Of a stretch of DNA of 64,000 bases, positions 8,361-17,350 are shown piece by piece; position 1 is the first letter of the stretch, and each line of letters opens with the position of its first letter. The notes under the pieces were generated by a model. That model made no database searches, was not told the DNA's origin, and saw only the letters and a list, made by a program, of their open reading frames with translations. Both the position numbers and the translations under genes were made by a program. The stretch covers positions 992,001 to 1,056,000 of the forward strand of contig OZ257134.1 of NCBI GenBank assembly GCA_965279065.1, given 5' to 3'. This DNA is from JAKAXS01 sp965279065. GTDB lineage: Bacteria > Pseudomonadota > Alphaproteobacteria > Rhizobiales > Hyphomicrobiaceae.

Positions 8361-8846
8361 ATGCTGGATGAAATGGACGTCAAGATCCTGCGGATCCTTC
8401 AGGAGGATTGCACCCGCCCAGTGGCGGATATCGGCAAGGAGGTCGGCCTGTCGACCACGCCGTGTTGGCGCCGCATCCAGAAATTGGAGGAGGCTGGCGT
8501 CATTCGCCGCCGGGTCGCCGTGCTCGATCCGGAACGTGTGAATGCCGGCGTCGCCGTCTTCGTCTCGATCAAGACCGACCAGCACAATCTGGCCTGGCTG
8601 GAGAAATTCCACAAAGCCGTCTCCGAATTCCCGGAGGTCGTGGAGTTTTATCGCATGGCTGGAGAGGTCGACTATCTGCTGCGTGTTGTCGTGCCCGACA
8701 TCGCTGCCTTTGACGCCTTCTACAAGAAGCTAATCACCAGGATCGAGATTACCAAGGTCTCGTCGTCATTTGCCATGGAGCAGATGAAATACACGACCGC
8801 CTTGCCGCTGGAGTTTGCCCGGCAGGCAGCTTCCGCGAAGTCGTAG
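8361..8846 (+). CDS. Lrp/AsnC family transcriptional regulator
   Basis: A 161-residue regulator. The N-terminal winged helix-turn-helix is seen in LDEMDVKILRILQEDC followed by GLSTTPCWRRIQKLEEAGVI. The C-terminal RAM/AsnC ligand-binding domain runs through the FYRMAGEVDYLLRVVVPD segment. Length and order are standard, so it should bind DNA as an octamer or dimer series with an amino acid effector. It is transcribed divergently from the DUF442 gene across a 187-bp gap. Its targets are not evident. Confidence 0.92.
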   Translation: MLDEMDVKILRILQEDCTRPVADIGKEVGLSTTPCWRRIQKLEEAGVIRRRVAVLDPERVNAGVAVFVSIKTDQHNLAWLEKFHKAVSEFPEVVEFYRMAGEVDYLLRVVVPDIAAFDAFYKKLITRIEITKVSSSFAMEQMKYTTALPLEFARQAASAKS

Positions 8847-8969
8847 GAGATGTCGCAATCTGCCGCAGGCCACGGCGTCCGGTGGGGCCGTACCCCTCTG
8901 CCATTATCCAAGACGGCGAAGGGGCCGATCTGCTAGGTTCCGCCCAATTCTTGTGGTTTACGGTGCACC

Positions 8970-10052
8970 ATGGCTGACACACGCTTCTATAGGAGGGCGG
9001 GCCCGTTCTCGCTTGCACAGGTCGCTGCGTCCGTCGACGCAGAACCTGTCAGTCCGAACAATGCGCCGTTTCTTCTGCAGGATATCGCCACGCTGGAAGA
9101 CGCGCGGCCGGACGAACTGACGGTTTTTACCGACATCCGCTACCTCGACCAGCTCGCCCGGAGCGAGGCTGGCGCTATCCTCACGAGTGACTCGCTTATT
9201 CACCACGTGTCCGATCAGCGACGCATTCTACGCGTCAACAATCCCCGACTGGCCTTTGCCAAGGCCGGATACATGTTCTACCCGCAGACCGCGCCCACGC
9301 CGGGCATTGCCGCTTCCGCAGTCGTCCATTCCACCGCCAAGGTCGGTGAAGGATCACAGATCGACGCGGGCGCCGTTCTCGAAGCGGACGTCGAAGTCGG
9401 GCAAGGCTGCGTCGTCGGCTACAATTCGGTTCTGCGGCAGGGCGTCCGGATCGGCAACAATGTCAAGATCGGCTCGAACTGCAGCATCAGTCATTCCGTT
9501 CTGGGTGACCGTGTCGAGGTGGCCAGTGGCGTCACGATAGGCTCGGAGGGCTTCGGCTTCGTGCCCGGACCGACCGGGCTGCTGCGAATGCTCCAGATCG
9601 GCGTCGTGATCATCGAGAACGACGTCAAGCTCGGTGCCAACTGCACCATCGACCGCGGCGCCACGACAGAGACCCGCATCGGCGCAGGCTCCGTGCTCGA
9701 TAACCAGGTCCACATCGCCCACAATGTGAAAATTGGCCGGAACTGTGTGCTCTGCGGCCAGGTTGGTATCGCCGGCAGCACGGTCGTCGGAGACGGTGTC
9801 ATGATCGGCGGCCAGGCCGGCATCGCTGATCATCTGTCGATCGGCGAAGGCGCGCAGATCTCGGCAAAATGCGGCGTGATCCGCGATGTTGCGAAGAACA
9901 CGGCCGTTGCGGGCTATCCGGCAATCCCCGTCAAGGCATGGCACCGGCAAACGCTAGGGCTCGCTAAGCTGTTCGGCTCCCGCGCCGCCGGCGTGCTCCG
10001 CCGCACCACCCAGGCCCACATCCTGCTCGGCGCGATCCTCATCGGGGTATAG
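8970..10052 (+). CDS. lpxD: UDP-3-O-acylglucosamine N-acyltransferase
   Basis: A 360-residue LpxD that adds the second hydroxyacyl chain in lipid A synthesis. The N-terminal uridine-binding domain (residues 1-100, RRILRVNNPRLAFAKAG) is followed by a left-handed beta-helix of hexapeptide repeats (110-310) containing the catalytic His region NQVHIAHNVKIG. A C-terminal helix follows. The gene stands alone, without bamA, fabZ, lpxA or lpxB that normally flank lpxD in Alphaproteobacteria. It may therefore be a second copy or a relocated gene. The upstream sequence has no strong Shine-Dalgarno motif. Confidence 0.9.
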   Translation: MADTRFYRRAGPFSLAQVAASVDAEPVSPNNAPFLLQDIATLEDARPDELTVFTDIRYLDQLARSEAGAILTSDSLIHHVSDQRRILRVNNPRLAFAKAGYMFYPQTAPTPGIAASAVVHSTAKVGEGSQIDAGAVLEADVEVGQGCVVGYNSVLRQGVRIGNNVKIGSNCSISHSVLGDRVEVASGVTIGSEGFGFVPGPTGLLRMLQIGVVIIENDVKLGANCTIDRGATTETRIGAGSVLDNQVHIAHNVKIGRNCVLCGQVGIAGSTVVGDGVMIGGQAGIADHLSIGEGAQISAKCGVIRDVAKNTAVAGYPAIPVKAWHRQTLGLAKLFGSRAAGVLRRTTQAHILLGAILIGV

Positions 10053-10087
10053 TATTTGCCGCGGCAGGGGTCGACGGACGCTGCTGC

Positions 10088-12787
10088 CTACGGTTTACGC
10101 GCAAACTTGACCGGCTCACCCTCTGCCGGCTCGCCGGCGCTTTCCTCTTCTGCGCGCCGTGCCCGTTCCTGCATCATCGCCGTCACCACGGTCTTGACGC
10201 CGTCCAGGTCTCGCAGATGCACGTCATGCTGTGAGTGCGCGATCTCAATGCCGTTCTCGCGAAACGCCTTCAGGATACGAATGCGCAGGTCCGTCTGGGC
10301 CGCTCCCGCGCGCGAGATTTCCGGCACGACGCCGCTCAACGAGAACTCCAGTGCATTGGGACCGAAGTTGTCGAAGCCGACGCCGGGCGCCGGAATCTGC
10401 ATCACCATCGGGCACTCGCGCGCCACCGTCTGCAGGATGCTGCGCACCTGCTCCGGATCGGATTTGTAGGAGACGCCGACCTTCACCAGAACCCGCGCCA
10501 GTGGATTGCGGTGCGTCCAGTTCGTCACGGTGCTGCTGATGAACTCGGAGTTCGGCACGATCAGGCTGGCGCGATCTCCCGTTTCGATCTCGGTCGACCG
10601 CACCGAGATGCGCCGCACATGCCCTTCCAGGCCCTTGATGTTCACCAGATCGCCGACCTTGATTGGCCGTTCCACAAGGATGATCAGGCCGGACACGAAG
10701 TTGTTGACGATCGATTGTAGACCAAGACCCACGCCGACCGACAAGGCACCGGCCACGATCGCGAAATTCGTGATGTCGAGGCCGGCATAGGACAGCGCCG
10801 TCAGCACGGCAAAGCCGATGCCGAGATAGCCGACGAACGTGTGGATCGAGTCTGCGATGCCCTGCTCCACGACGCGTGGCGGCCGCGACATGCGCGACGC
10901 CAGCCAGCGTTGCACTAGCCGGGTGACGATCAGCAGCACGATGAACAGGCCGATGGCGATCAGGATCTGCGCCAGCGAGATCTGGAACGAGCCGATGCGG
11001 AAGCCGAACACGACATTGCGCACCCACTCCAGCGCGTCGGCCTGCGTGAAGCCCCACGTCAGCAGCACCAGGGGCAGCGCGACCAGAGCCAGCGCCACGT
11101 TGAGCAGAATGCTGGCGCCCCGACCGAGTACGTGACGATGCGTGTCGTCCAGGCCCAGTCGCTCATCGAAGACCGTGCGGAAGCGTTCCGCCTCGTGCCC
11201 CGGCTCGCCGATCACGGCGCGGATGGCAAGATGCAACAGCAGCACCAGCACGATGACGCTGCCCGTCACCACCATCTGGCCCGCCATGAAGCGTCCGAGC
11301 GCGATGTAGCCCGACAGCGAGGCCGCCATGATTGCCAGCGCGACGACGAGCAGTGGCAGCTTCAACAGCACGGGCCGCAGGAACGAGAAACGGCTCCGCG
11401 TCGCGGGTTCGGCATCGCTTGCTGCGTCGGCCGCGGACGCGGTGGTCGGCGGAGCGGAGTCGGCCGAGGGCTGCGGTGCCGGCGGCGGCAGACTGCCTTC
11501 GCCGCTCACGAACGGCGTCGCCGGCGTGAAATCGGTCCGCACCAGACGGATGAGCAAGAGTGCGATCGCAATGCTGCCGATCGACGCGACGGCAATCGAC
11601 ACCGACAGCGGCAGATACAGGATCCGGATCAGTTCCTTGAGCACCAGATCCAGCGAATAGACGCCCGCGATCCAGCTGACGGTGGTGGCGATCTTGCGCG
11701 CCGGACCGTCGGCCAGGTCGACCAGCCGCCAGCGAGCGCGCTTCGGCGCCATCACCGCGCGCGCCAGTGCCGAGACGGCAATGAAGATCAGGAACGCCGG
11801 AAGCGCCGTCTCCGTCAGCCGTTCGATCTGGTAGGGCAACAGCTGCAGGCTGTAGAGTCCGAAGACGAGCAGCAACGCCGATGCCGCCGGCGGCAGCGCG
11901 AGAGCCGGCGCGGCCCAGCCGGCCGCCCCCGCCCGCTGAAAATATCCCGGTCGTTCACCGCCGTCGGGCAACGCCGTCCTGATGAGGAAGACCACGCAGG
12001 TCTTCAACAGCACGTAGAGGCTGGCGACGGCTGCGATCAGCGCCGCCAGCATGAGCGGCTGTTGGCTTGCCGAACTCCACCAGGAATGCGCAATCCGGCC
12101 GATGTCACGCGACATTCCCGGCAGCTCGCTCGCCATCTGCTGCCAGATCGTCGGCATCAGCGGCGACTGTGATCGCCGCAGCACCTGCTTCGCAAACAGC
12201 GCCTGCCGCAGCTCCTGCACGCGCTGGGTGACGTTGGCGGCACGCACAGAGACGACATCGGTCGTCTTGATGCCACCGTCGAAACTGGATTTCAGGCCGT
12301 CGAGGCGCGCCCGTTCGGTGGCCACTTCCTGCGCTTCCGGTGGCTGGCCCGCCTCAGGCGGCTTGCCGAGCTTGTCGATCTGCGATTGCACCTCGTTGAG
12401 CTTCGGCCGGATGCTGTCGGCGATGCGCTGCGCCTCGCTATTGGCATCGTCGACGTCGCGGCGCAGGCTTGAGAGCTGGTCGTCGCTGAGGTTGTCGCGC
12501 GCCACCTGATTCTCGAGCGATTCCACCTTGGCTTGCAGCGATGAGATCGGCCGCTGCAGTTCCTCGGGCAGCTGCACTGCGACGGGAGCGGCGGGGGCCG
12601 CCGCCGGTGGTGCTGGCTGATTAGCCGCTGCGTCTTTGCCGGCTTCCGGCGCGCCGGGCACTGCTGCGTCCGCGGCGAGTTTCGCAGGCGCTTGCGCCGC
12701 CGCCGGCCAGGCGGCGAAGCCCAGCATCAGCGGCAGCAGGCCCAGCATCAGCAGCAGCAGGTATGTCAGCGAACGAATGGTCTTCAT
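10088..12787 (-). CDS. Large MscS-family mechanosensitive channel (DUF3772 type)
   Basis: An 899-residue inner-membrane protein. A signal peptide and an Ala/Pro-rich linker precede a periplasmic coiled-coil DUF3772-like region (about 60-220). A series of about ten membrane helices follows, with the conserved MscS pore helix and beta domain near the C-terminus: VGVGLGLQSIVNNFVSG, ERPIKVGDLVNIKG, and NSEFISSTVTNWTHRN. It should open under membrane tension to protect against hypo-osmotic shock. An extended hydrophilic linker (about 420-460, rich in Pro, Ala, Ser) interrupts the helices. It is convergent with lpxD, with only 35 bp between the stops. Confidence 0.9.
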   Translation of the reverse strand: MKTIRSLTYLLLLMLGLLPLMLGFAAWPAAAQAPAKLAADAAVPGAPEAGKDAAANQPAPPAAAPAAPVAVQLPEELQRPISSLQAKVESLENQVARDNLSDDQLSSLRRDVDDANSEAQRIADSIRPKLNEVQSQIDKLGKPPEAGQPPEAQEVATERARLDGLKSSFDGGIKTTDVVSVRAANVTQRVQELRQALFAKQVLRRSQSPLMPTIWQQMASELPGMSRDIGRIAHSWWSSASQQPLMLAALIAAVASLYVLLKTCVVFLIRTALPDGGERPGYFQRAGAAGWAAPALALPPAASALLLVFGLYSLQLLPYQIERLTETALPAFLIFIAVSALARAVMAPKRARWRLVDLADGPARKIATTVSWIAGVYSLDLVLKELIRILYLPLSVSIAVASIGSIAIALLLIRLVRTDFTPATPFVSGEGSLPPPAPQPSADSAPPTTASAADAASDAEPATRSRFSFLRPVLLKLPLLVVALAIMAASLSGYIALGRFMAGQMVVTGSVIVLVLLLHLAIRAVIGEPGHEAERFRTVFDERLGLDDTHRHVLGRGASILLNVALALVALPLVLLTWGFTQADALEWVRNVVFGFRIGSFQISLAQILIAIGLFIVLLIVTRLVQRWLASRMSRPPRVVEQGIADSIHTFVGYLGIGFAVLTALSYAGLDITNFAIVAGALSVGVGLGLQSIVNNFVSGLIILVERPIKVGDLVNIKGLEGHVRRISVRSTEIETGDRASLIVPNSEFISSTVTNWTHRNPLARVLVKVGVSYKSDPEQVRSILQTVARECPMVMQIPAPGVGFDNFGPNALEFSLSGVVPEISRAGAAQTDLRIRILKAFRENGIEIAHSQHDVHLRDLDGVKTVVTAMMQERARRAEEESAGEPAEGEPVKFARKP

Positions 12788-12834
12788 GTCGGTCCTTGAG
12801 AGAGCACCTGGCGCGCCGGATGTCGCGCGGTCCT

Positions 12835-13197
12835 TCAGGCGCCCAATGTTGGCGTATGCCGCTCGTAGGGTTCGTCCGTAAGCTCGGCCAGGACGTCGTC
12901 GCGCACCGGATTAGGTGCCGATTGCGGCACGATGCCGGTTTCGATCACCACATCAACAGGCCCCCCGGTCATAATGAGGTGTTCCACATCGTCGCGCCGC
13001 AGCAGGATGAGCCGCCGTTTGCCGTCGACGCTCACGTGATCCACCACGCCGATGCGCCGATAGGGCTTTGGTCCGAATAATCCGAAAGAGGGCGAGCTGC
13101 CGCCCCCACCCAGTTGTTTTTTCGCCACAAACAGCAGTCCGAAAACCGCCAGGGCGAGCAGCAGTACCACCCCCAGATAGTAAACCGCATCGAACAT
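12835..13197 (-). CDS. fliO: FliO/MopB-like membrane protein
   Basis: A 120-residue protein with one N-terminal membrane helix (residues 5-25) and a cytoplasmic domain containing RRIGVVDHVSVDGKRRL, LLRRDDVEHLIMTGGP and VDVVIE. These are the conserved blocks of the FliO-like proteins of Rhizobiales, where FliO assists the flagellar export gate. No other flagellar gene is present in the window, so a role outside flagella is possible. The frame is open upstream, but MFDAVYYLG at 13197 fits the family start. It is divergent from cckA. Confidence 0.72.
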   Translation of the reverse strand: MFDAVYYLGVVLLLALAVFGLLFVAKKQLGGGGSSPSFGLFGPKPYRRIGVVDHVSVDGKRRLILLRRDDVEHLIMTGGPVDVVIETGIVPQSAPNPVRDDVLAELTDEPYERHTPTLGA

Positions 13198-13433
13198 GCT
13201 TGCGCAACACGGGCCCACCCGCGCTCCCTTTCGGCGATGGGTCCGCCCGCCTCGGCCCAACAAACCTGGGAGCTATAGCGCGGAATTCATCCCAATTTAA
13301 CTCTAATGATCCATCACTTGTGGACGCGCAGCTGAGTGTCCGGATGCCGTCCGGCATCAACAAAAGGCCCCGGCTGCGCGTGTGAGCCAAATCGGACTCA
13401 TGTGTTGCGTTCGCGTTGTTAGAGTAATCCAAT

Positions 13434-16034
13434 ATGCAGTCGCCTGACGCCGTCACTCCTCAGAATCAGATAGCATTTCCATTCATGAGCGAGGGCGAGA
13501 CAGGCAATCCCGGCGCCATAGCGGCCGCCGAAAGGCGTGGTTTCGTGGCCGTACCTGACAACGCGGGCGTCTGGCCCATCGCGGGAGTCATGGGCGCCGC
13601 GAGCGTTGCGATCTTGTCCCTCTTCGCCAGCGGCGGGGCAGAACCCTTCCTTCTGACCGTCCTGGCTGCCCTGGCGATGCTCGGCGTGTTCTTCGCGGCC
13701 GCATTGGCGCTGGGCCACATCCGCTTCGCCGACAAGGGCAACGTGTCCGACCTCGTCAACGCTGTTTGCGCGGATGTGAACGTCGGCCTGCTCGTCACCG
13801 CCCAGGATGGCACGATCGCGTATGCCAACGCGCGCCTCCAGGCCATGTCGCCCAACAGCGGGCCCGGCCGTCTCGTCGACCTCGAATCGATCTTCGCCGG
13901 TGACGCCAAGGCCGGTGAGGCACTGTTTCGCCTGCATCGTGCCGCGACGCGCGGCGAGGCGGGGCTCGAAGAGCTGGATCACATCCCGCCCGGCCGTATC
14001 GGGGAAAAGCGCCAGATCCGCGTCACCTGTCGCCCGCTCGCCGCACCCTCGCGTCCCGACACCGCCACCCCGCTCACGCTCTGGACGCTGACCGATATTA
14101 CCGACGAGCGTGCCATCGACCAGGATCGCGTGCAGGCGTTGGAGAACGCACTCGCCCTCACCGACACCGCACCCGTCGGGCTCATCGCCACGCAGGTCGA
14201 CGGCAGCGTGCGCTACATCAACGCGACGTTTGCCAACTGGCTGGGCATTCCCCGCGGCGGCAAGCGCAACGCCGATATGAACCTCGTCGATATCATCTCG
14301 ATCGGCGGCAACGCGCTGCTGCAGGGTGCCCTGCGCCGCACCAACGGCACCGCCGCCAACATCGACCTCGACGTGACCTGCGACGACGGTCGCGTGCTGC
14401 CGATGCGCTTCGTCGCCCGCAAGACGCACGACGGCATGCTGATCGCAGCCTCCAGCCGCGACAAGGACGGCACCGCCGGCCTCAGCGGCGTTTCCACCGA
14501 CCAGCGCGCGGCTCGCTTTTTCCAGTCGGCCCCCTTTGGCATCGCCACGATCGCCGCCGACGGCCGCATCGCCAACGCCAATGCTGCGTTCGCCCGCATC
14601 GTCAGCGAAGGCGGCAACGGCATCTCCGGCCTCGTGACCGACATTCTGGGCCGCACGGCGGAAGTCGAGCCGCGCGCCGAATTCGACGCTGCCATCCGTG
14701 ATGCGCTGCTCGGCCGCGCCAGTTCGCCCGTCGAACTCACGATCGGCGACGACAAGAAGGCGACCGTCCGCGTCTACGTCAGCCCGCTCAACGCCCGTGA
14801 AGGCGCCCGTGAGGCGGCCATCCTCTACGTCATCGACGCCACGGAGGAAAAGGCGCTCGAAGCCAAGTTCGCTCAGAGTTCCAAGATGGAAGCGGTCGGC
14901 AACCTTGCCGGCGGCATCGCCCACGATTTCAACAACGTGCTGACGGCAATCATCGGCTTCTCCGACCTTCTGCTGCAGACGCATCGGCCAACCGACGCCG
15001 CCTACAAGGACATCAACAACATCCGCTCCAGTGCCGTGCGTGCGGCGGGCCTTGTCGCCAAGCTGCTCGCCTTCTCGCGCCGCCAGACGTTCCAGAGCGA
15101 ACCGCTGCACATGGGCGAAGTGCTCTCCGACATGTCCAACCTTCTGCGCCGCACGCTGGGCGAGAAGATCGACCTCAAGACGCCGCCTGCCCGCGACCTC
15201 TGGTACGTCAAGGCCGACAAGACGCAGATCGACCAGGTGCTGATCAACCTCACGGTCAACGCCAAGGACGCGATGCCCGACGGAGGCACCGTCACCATCG
15301 TCACGCGCAACGTCACCGAGCGCGACAGCCAGCGCGAAAGCCAGCGTCCCGGCCAGGAGAGTCTGATCGAAGGCGAGTACATCGTCGTCGAAGTGCAGGA
15401 CACCGGAACCGGCATGAGCCCCGAGGTCCGCACCAAGATCTTCGAGCCGTTCTTCACCACCAAGGGCGTTGGCAAGGGTACTGGCCTGGGCCTGGCCACC
15501 GTGTACGGCATCGTCAAGCAGTCGGGCGGCTACATCTTCGTCGACAGCGAGGAGGGCGCCGGCACCACCTTCCGCGTCTACCTCCCGCGCTTCTCGCCCG
15601 ACAACGATGACGACCTGCTGCCCAACAAGGGTGCGGTGAAGAAGGAGACGCCGAAGGATCTGACGGGCTCGGGCCGCGTGCTGCTCGTCGAAGACGAAGA
15701 CTTCGTCCGCTCTTTCGCCGTTCGCGCCCTGACGCGCCTCGGCTACGAAGTGCTCGAAGCCTCCACCGGCGTGGAAGCGCTGGAAGTCCTGGCCGCGAGC
15801 AAGGGTGGCGTCGACCTGGTCGTCTCCGACGTCGTCATGCCTGAGATGGATGGCCCCACGCTCCTCAAGGAGCTGCGCAAGACCAACCCGTCGCTGAGGA
15901 TCATCTTCGTCTCGGGCTATCCCAACGAGGCCTTCGAAACCAGCCTCGACAAGGACCAGCAGTTCGCCTTCCTGCCCAAGCCCTTCTCAATGCCCCAACT
16001 CGCCGCCAAGGTGAAGGAAGAGATGGGGCGCTAG
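13434..16034 (+). CDS. cckA: Cell-cycle hybrid histidine kinase CckA
   Basis: An 866-residue hybrid kinase at the top of the CckA-ChpT-CtrA phosphorelay. Two N-terminal membrane helices (about 45-95) are followed by tandem PAS domains (about 110-460), a HisKA domain with His497 in GGIAHDFNNVLTAI, a HATPase domain (GTGMSPEVRTKIFEPFF, GTGLGLATVYGIV) and a receiver domain with Asp799 in VSDVVMPEMDGP. This domain order and the GGIAHDFNN motif are typical of CckA. The stop overlaps that of the convergent winged-helix gene by 4 bp, sharing one CTAG. It would act at the cell pole, switching between kinase and phosphatase. Confidence 0.93.
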   Translation: MQSPDAVTPQNQIAFPFMSEGETGNPGAIAAAERRGFVAVPDNAGVWPIAGVMGAASVAILSLFASGGAEPFLLTVLAALAMLGVFFAAALALGHIRFADKGNVSDLVNAVCADVNVGLLVTAQDGTIAYANARLQAMSPNSGPGRLVDLESIFAGDAKAGEALFRLHRAATRGEAGLEELDHIPPGRIGEKRQIRVTCRPLAAPSRPDTATPLTLWTLTDITDERAIDQDRVQALENALALTDTAPVGLIATQVDGSVRYINATFANWLGIPRGGKRNADMNLVDIISIGGNALLQGALRRTNGTAANIDLDVTCDDGRVLPMRFVARKTHDGMLIAASSRDKDGTAGLSGVSTDQRAARFFQSAPFGIATIAADGRIANANAAFARIVSEGGNGISGLVTDILGRTAEVEPRAEFDAAIRDALLGRASSPVELTIGDDKKATVRVYVSPLNAREGAREAAILYVIDATEEKALEAKFAQSSKMEAVGNLAGGIAHDFNNVLTAIIGFSDLLLQTHRPTDAAYKDINNIRSSAVRAAGLVAKLLAFSRRQTFQSEPLHMGEVLSDMSNLLRRTLGEKIDLKTPPARDLWYVKADKTQIDQVLINLTVNAKDAMPDGGTVTIVTRNVTERDSQRESQRPGQESLIEGEYIVVEVQDTGTGMSPEVRTKIFEPFFTTKGVGKGTGLGLATVYGIVKQSGGYIFVDSEEGAGTTFRVYLPRFSPDNDDDLLPNKGAVKKETPKDLTGSGRVLLVEDEDFVRSFAVRALTRLGYEVLEASTGVEALEVLAASKGGVDLVVSDVVMPEMDGPTLLKELRKTNPSLRIIFVSGYPNEAFETSLDKDQQFAFLPKPFSMPQLAAKVKEEMGR

Positions 16035-16570
16035 CCCAGCAGCCCGCCGAAGCTAGAGCGAAGGCGACGTAGATGGCCGAGGCCGGAGTCGGTGATGATA
16101 TACATGCCGTTACCCGGCTGATCGACGACGCCGACGCGCTTCAGCCGGTGCAACTGCGAAACGACCGCCCCGTTGGTGTCGCTGAAGCCCTTCGCCGCGA
16201 GCGCCGTCATCAGCTGCTGCAGGGCGTAGGCACGATGGTCCTTCGCCATGACCTCCAGCAGCACCAGTTCGCGTAGCCGCGAGCGCTGGTTGCGCCCGAT
16301 GTCGTCGAAGTCGTCGCCGTCCGCCTCGTCTGGCACGGGGCCGAGCGCGGCATAGCTGTCTGCCGAGCCGATCTTCGTTGCGGGCTTTGCGCCGGAGCCG
16401 GGAAACGCGTCGGCCAGCGTTTCCAGCGCATCGAGCTTCGTGCGGATCTCCGCTGTCAGCTGCTTGATCGCTGCCGGCGAGGAGCCGACGCGATCGACCA
16501 TCGCCTTCAAAACGTCCTCGGCAAAGATCCGAGCGATCTGGTCCAGGTCGTCACCGCCACCGGCGCCCAT
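16031..16570 (-). CDS. Winged-helix-like protein, possible transcription regulator
   Basis: A 179-residue protein I cannot assign to a named family. The N-terminal half is acidic and helical (EDVLKAMVDRVGSSPAAIK). The C-terminal half looks like a winged helix: RLRELVLLEVMAKDHRAYALQ, then AVVSQLHRLKRVGVVDQPG as a recognition helix, then MYIITDSGLGHLRRL as the wing and last helix. The ATG at 16570 is supported by GGAG 8 bp upstream; an earlier in-frame start exists at 16651 without such a site. A cluster of GCATTCC-type repeats lies directly upstream, so self-regulation is plausible but not shown. Confidence 0.6.
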   Translation of the reverse strand: MGAGGGDDLDQIARIFAEDVLKAMVDRVGSSPAAIKQLTAEIRTKLDALETLADAFPGSGAKPATKIGSADSYAALGPVPDEADGDDFDDIGRNQRSRLRELVLLEVMAKDHRAYALQQLMTALAAKGFSDTNGAVVSQLHRLKRVGVVDQPGNGMYIITDSGLGHLRRLRSSFGGLLG

Positions 16571-16632
16571 TTTCGCATCTCCGACGCACAGACTTGAAAT
16601 GCGCTCGCACTGCATGCCAGACGCTCCATATG

Positions 16633-16850
16633 ATGCGTTCCATTCTGCCATTGCTCATGCATTCCGACAACGTGCATTCCATTCCATGCTTACTATTGCA
16701 TTCCATGCGATATGAGCCGAGCTTCGGAAGAGGCGGTAAAAATTGAAGAATTTGAGCAGAAAATTTCATTGGATAACGAGCCGCGGCGTAGCTTGGCAGG
16801 CTGCTGCGTATCCTGCATGCAAGACTGAGCGCGCCTCGGCAATGCATTCC
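16633..16850. promoter_or_regulatory. Cluster of GCATTCC repeats, candidate operator array
   Basis: The 402-bp gap between the winged-helix gene and the next ORF holds repeated GCATTCC words: GCGTTCCATTC at 16634-16644, ATGCATTCC at 16657-16665, GTGCATTCCATTCCATGC at 16672-16689, TGCATTCCATGC at 16697-16708 and ATGCATTCC at 16842-16850. Several read as TGCATTCC next to CCATGC, giving partial dyads. Spacing is irregular, so it is not CRISPR. The rest of the gap shows no gene I can support. It lies 60-280 bp upstream of the gene start at 16570. Confidence 0.5.
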
Positions 16851-16972
16851 AGACGAGCCATCTTTTCCGATCGTCACGTGCGAACGGCAACGCTTCCTCA
16901 ATCTTTGCCCTGAGGCCGGCGCTGCGGGGGCAGCATCAACCAACCGGACCTCGCACGAATGAGGGACGCGTC

Positions 16973-17314
16973 GTGGTGCATGCTGTGAAAGAGGTCTTCG
17001 AACGCTTCGTGTTCGATCCGAGTCTGATCGATCTCGTGGTCTGGTTTCCCTATCTCAGCTGGCACGACTTCATGATCTCCGTCGCAACCGTCATCGCATG
17101 GAGGATGATTTCAGATCGCATGTCACGCTTCGCCAGTTTCCACATCCGCCGCTCGGCCGCCAACGGCTTGCTGCGCATCGCCCTGATGCTCCGCCCGGAA
17201 GGCCCCTATGTTCCGCCAAGGGTCGCGCGGCGAAAAAATTCCGCGCCCGCCGCCCGCAACCAGCGCCCGCGCGTCTCCGTCCAGCGCGGCTACAGCGGCA
17301 CGGCATTCGCATGA
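16973..17314 (+). CDS. Small basic protein of unknown function
   Basis: A 113-residue ORF starting with GTG at 16973, preceded by GAGGG at a suitable distance. The N-terminal 60 residues contain a hydrophobic stretch (SWHDFMISVATVIAW) that could be one membrane helix. The tail is very basic and rich in Arg, Pro and Ala. I recognise no family. It could be a small membrane protein or a chance ORF in GC-rich DNA; the ribosome-binding site is the main support. Confidence 0.4.
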   Translation: MVHAVKEVFERFVFDPSLIDLVVWFPYLSWHDFMISVATVIAWRMISDRMSRFASFHIRRSAANGLLRIALMLRPEGPYVPPRVARRKNSAPAARNQRPRVSVQRGYSGTAFA

Positions 17315-17320
17315 TTGCGA

Positions 17321-17350
17321 AAAGGCGTGGGCATCGCGGCTCACGCCTTC
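17321..17350. terminator. Candidate terminator between convergent genes
   Basis: AAGGCGTG (17322-17329) pairs with CACGCCTT (17342-17349) across a 12-nt loop. On the minus strand it is followed by TTTTC, which suits termination of an upward transcript. It overlaps the last codons of the antiporter gene. Confidence 0.4.

Noticed and set aside
13419..15110. 563-codon open frame antisense to cckA
   Set aside because: It lies opposite the conserved kinase gene, has His/Arg/Gly-rich nonsense composition and no family match; long antisense frames are expected in GC-rich DNA.
16633..16850. CRISPR-like array
   Set aside because: The repeats are only 7-12 bp, irregularly spaced and lack uniform spacers; no cas genes nearby.
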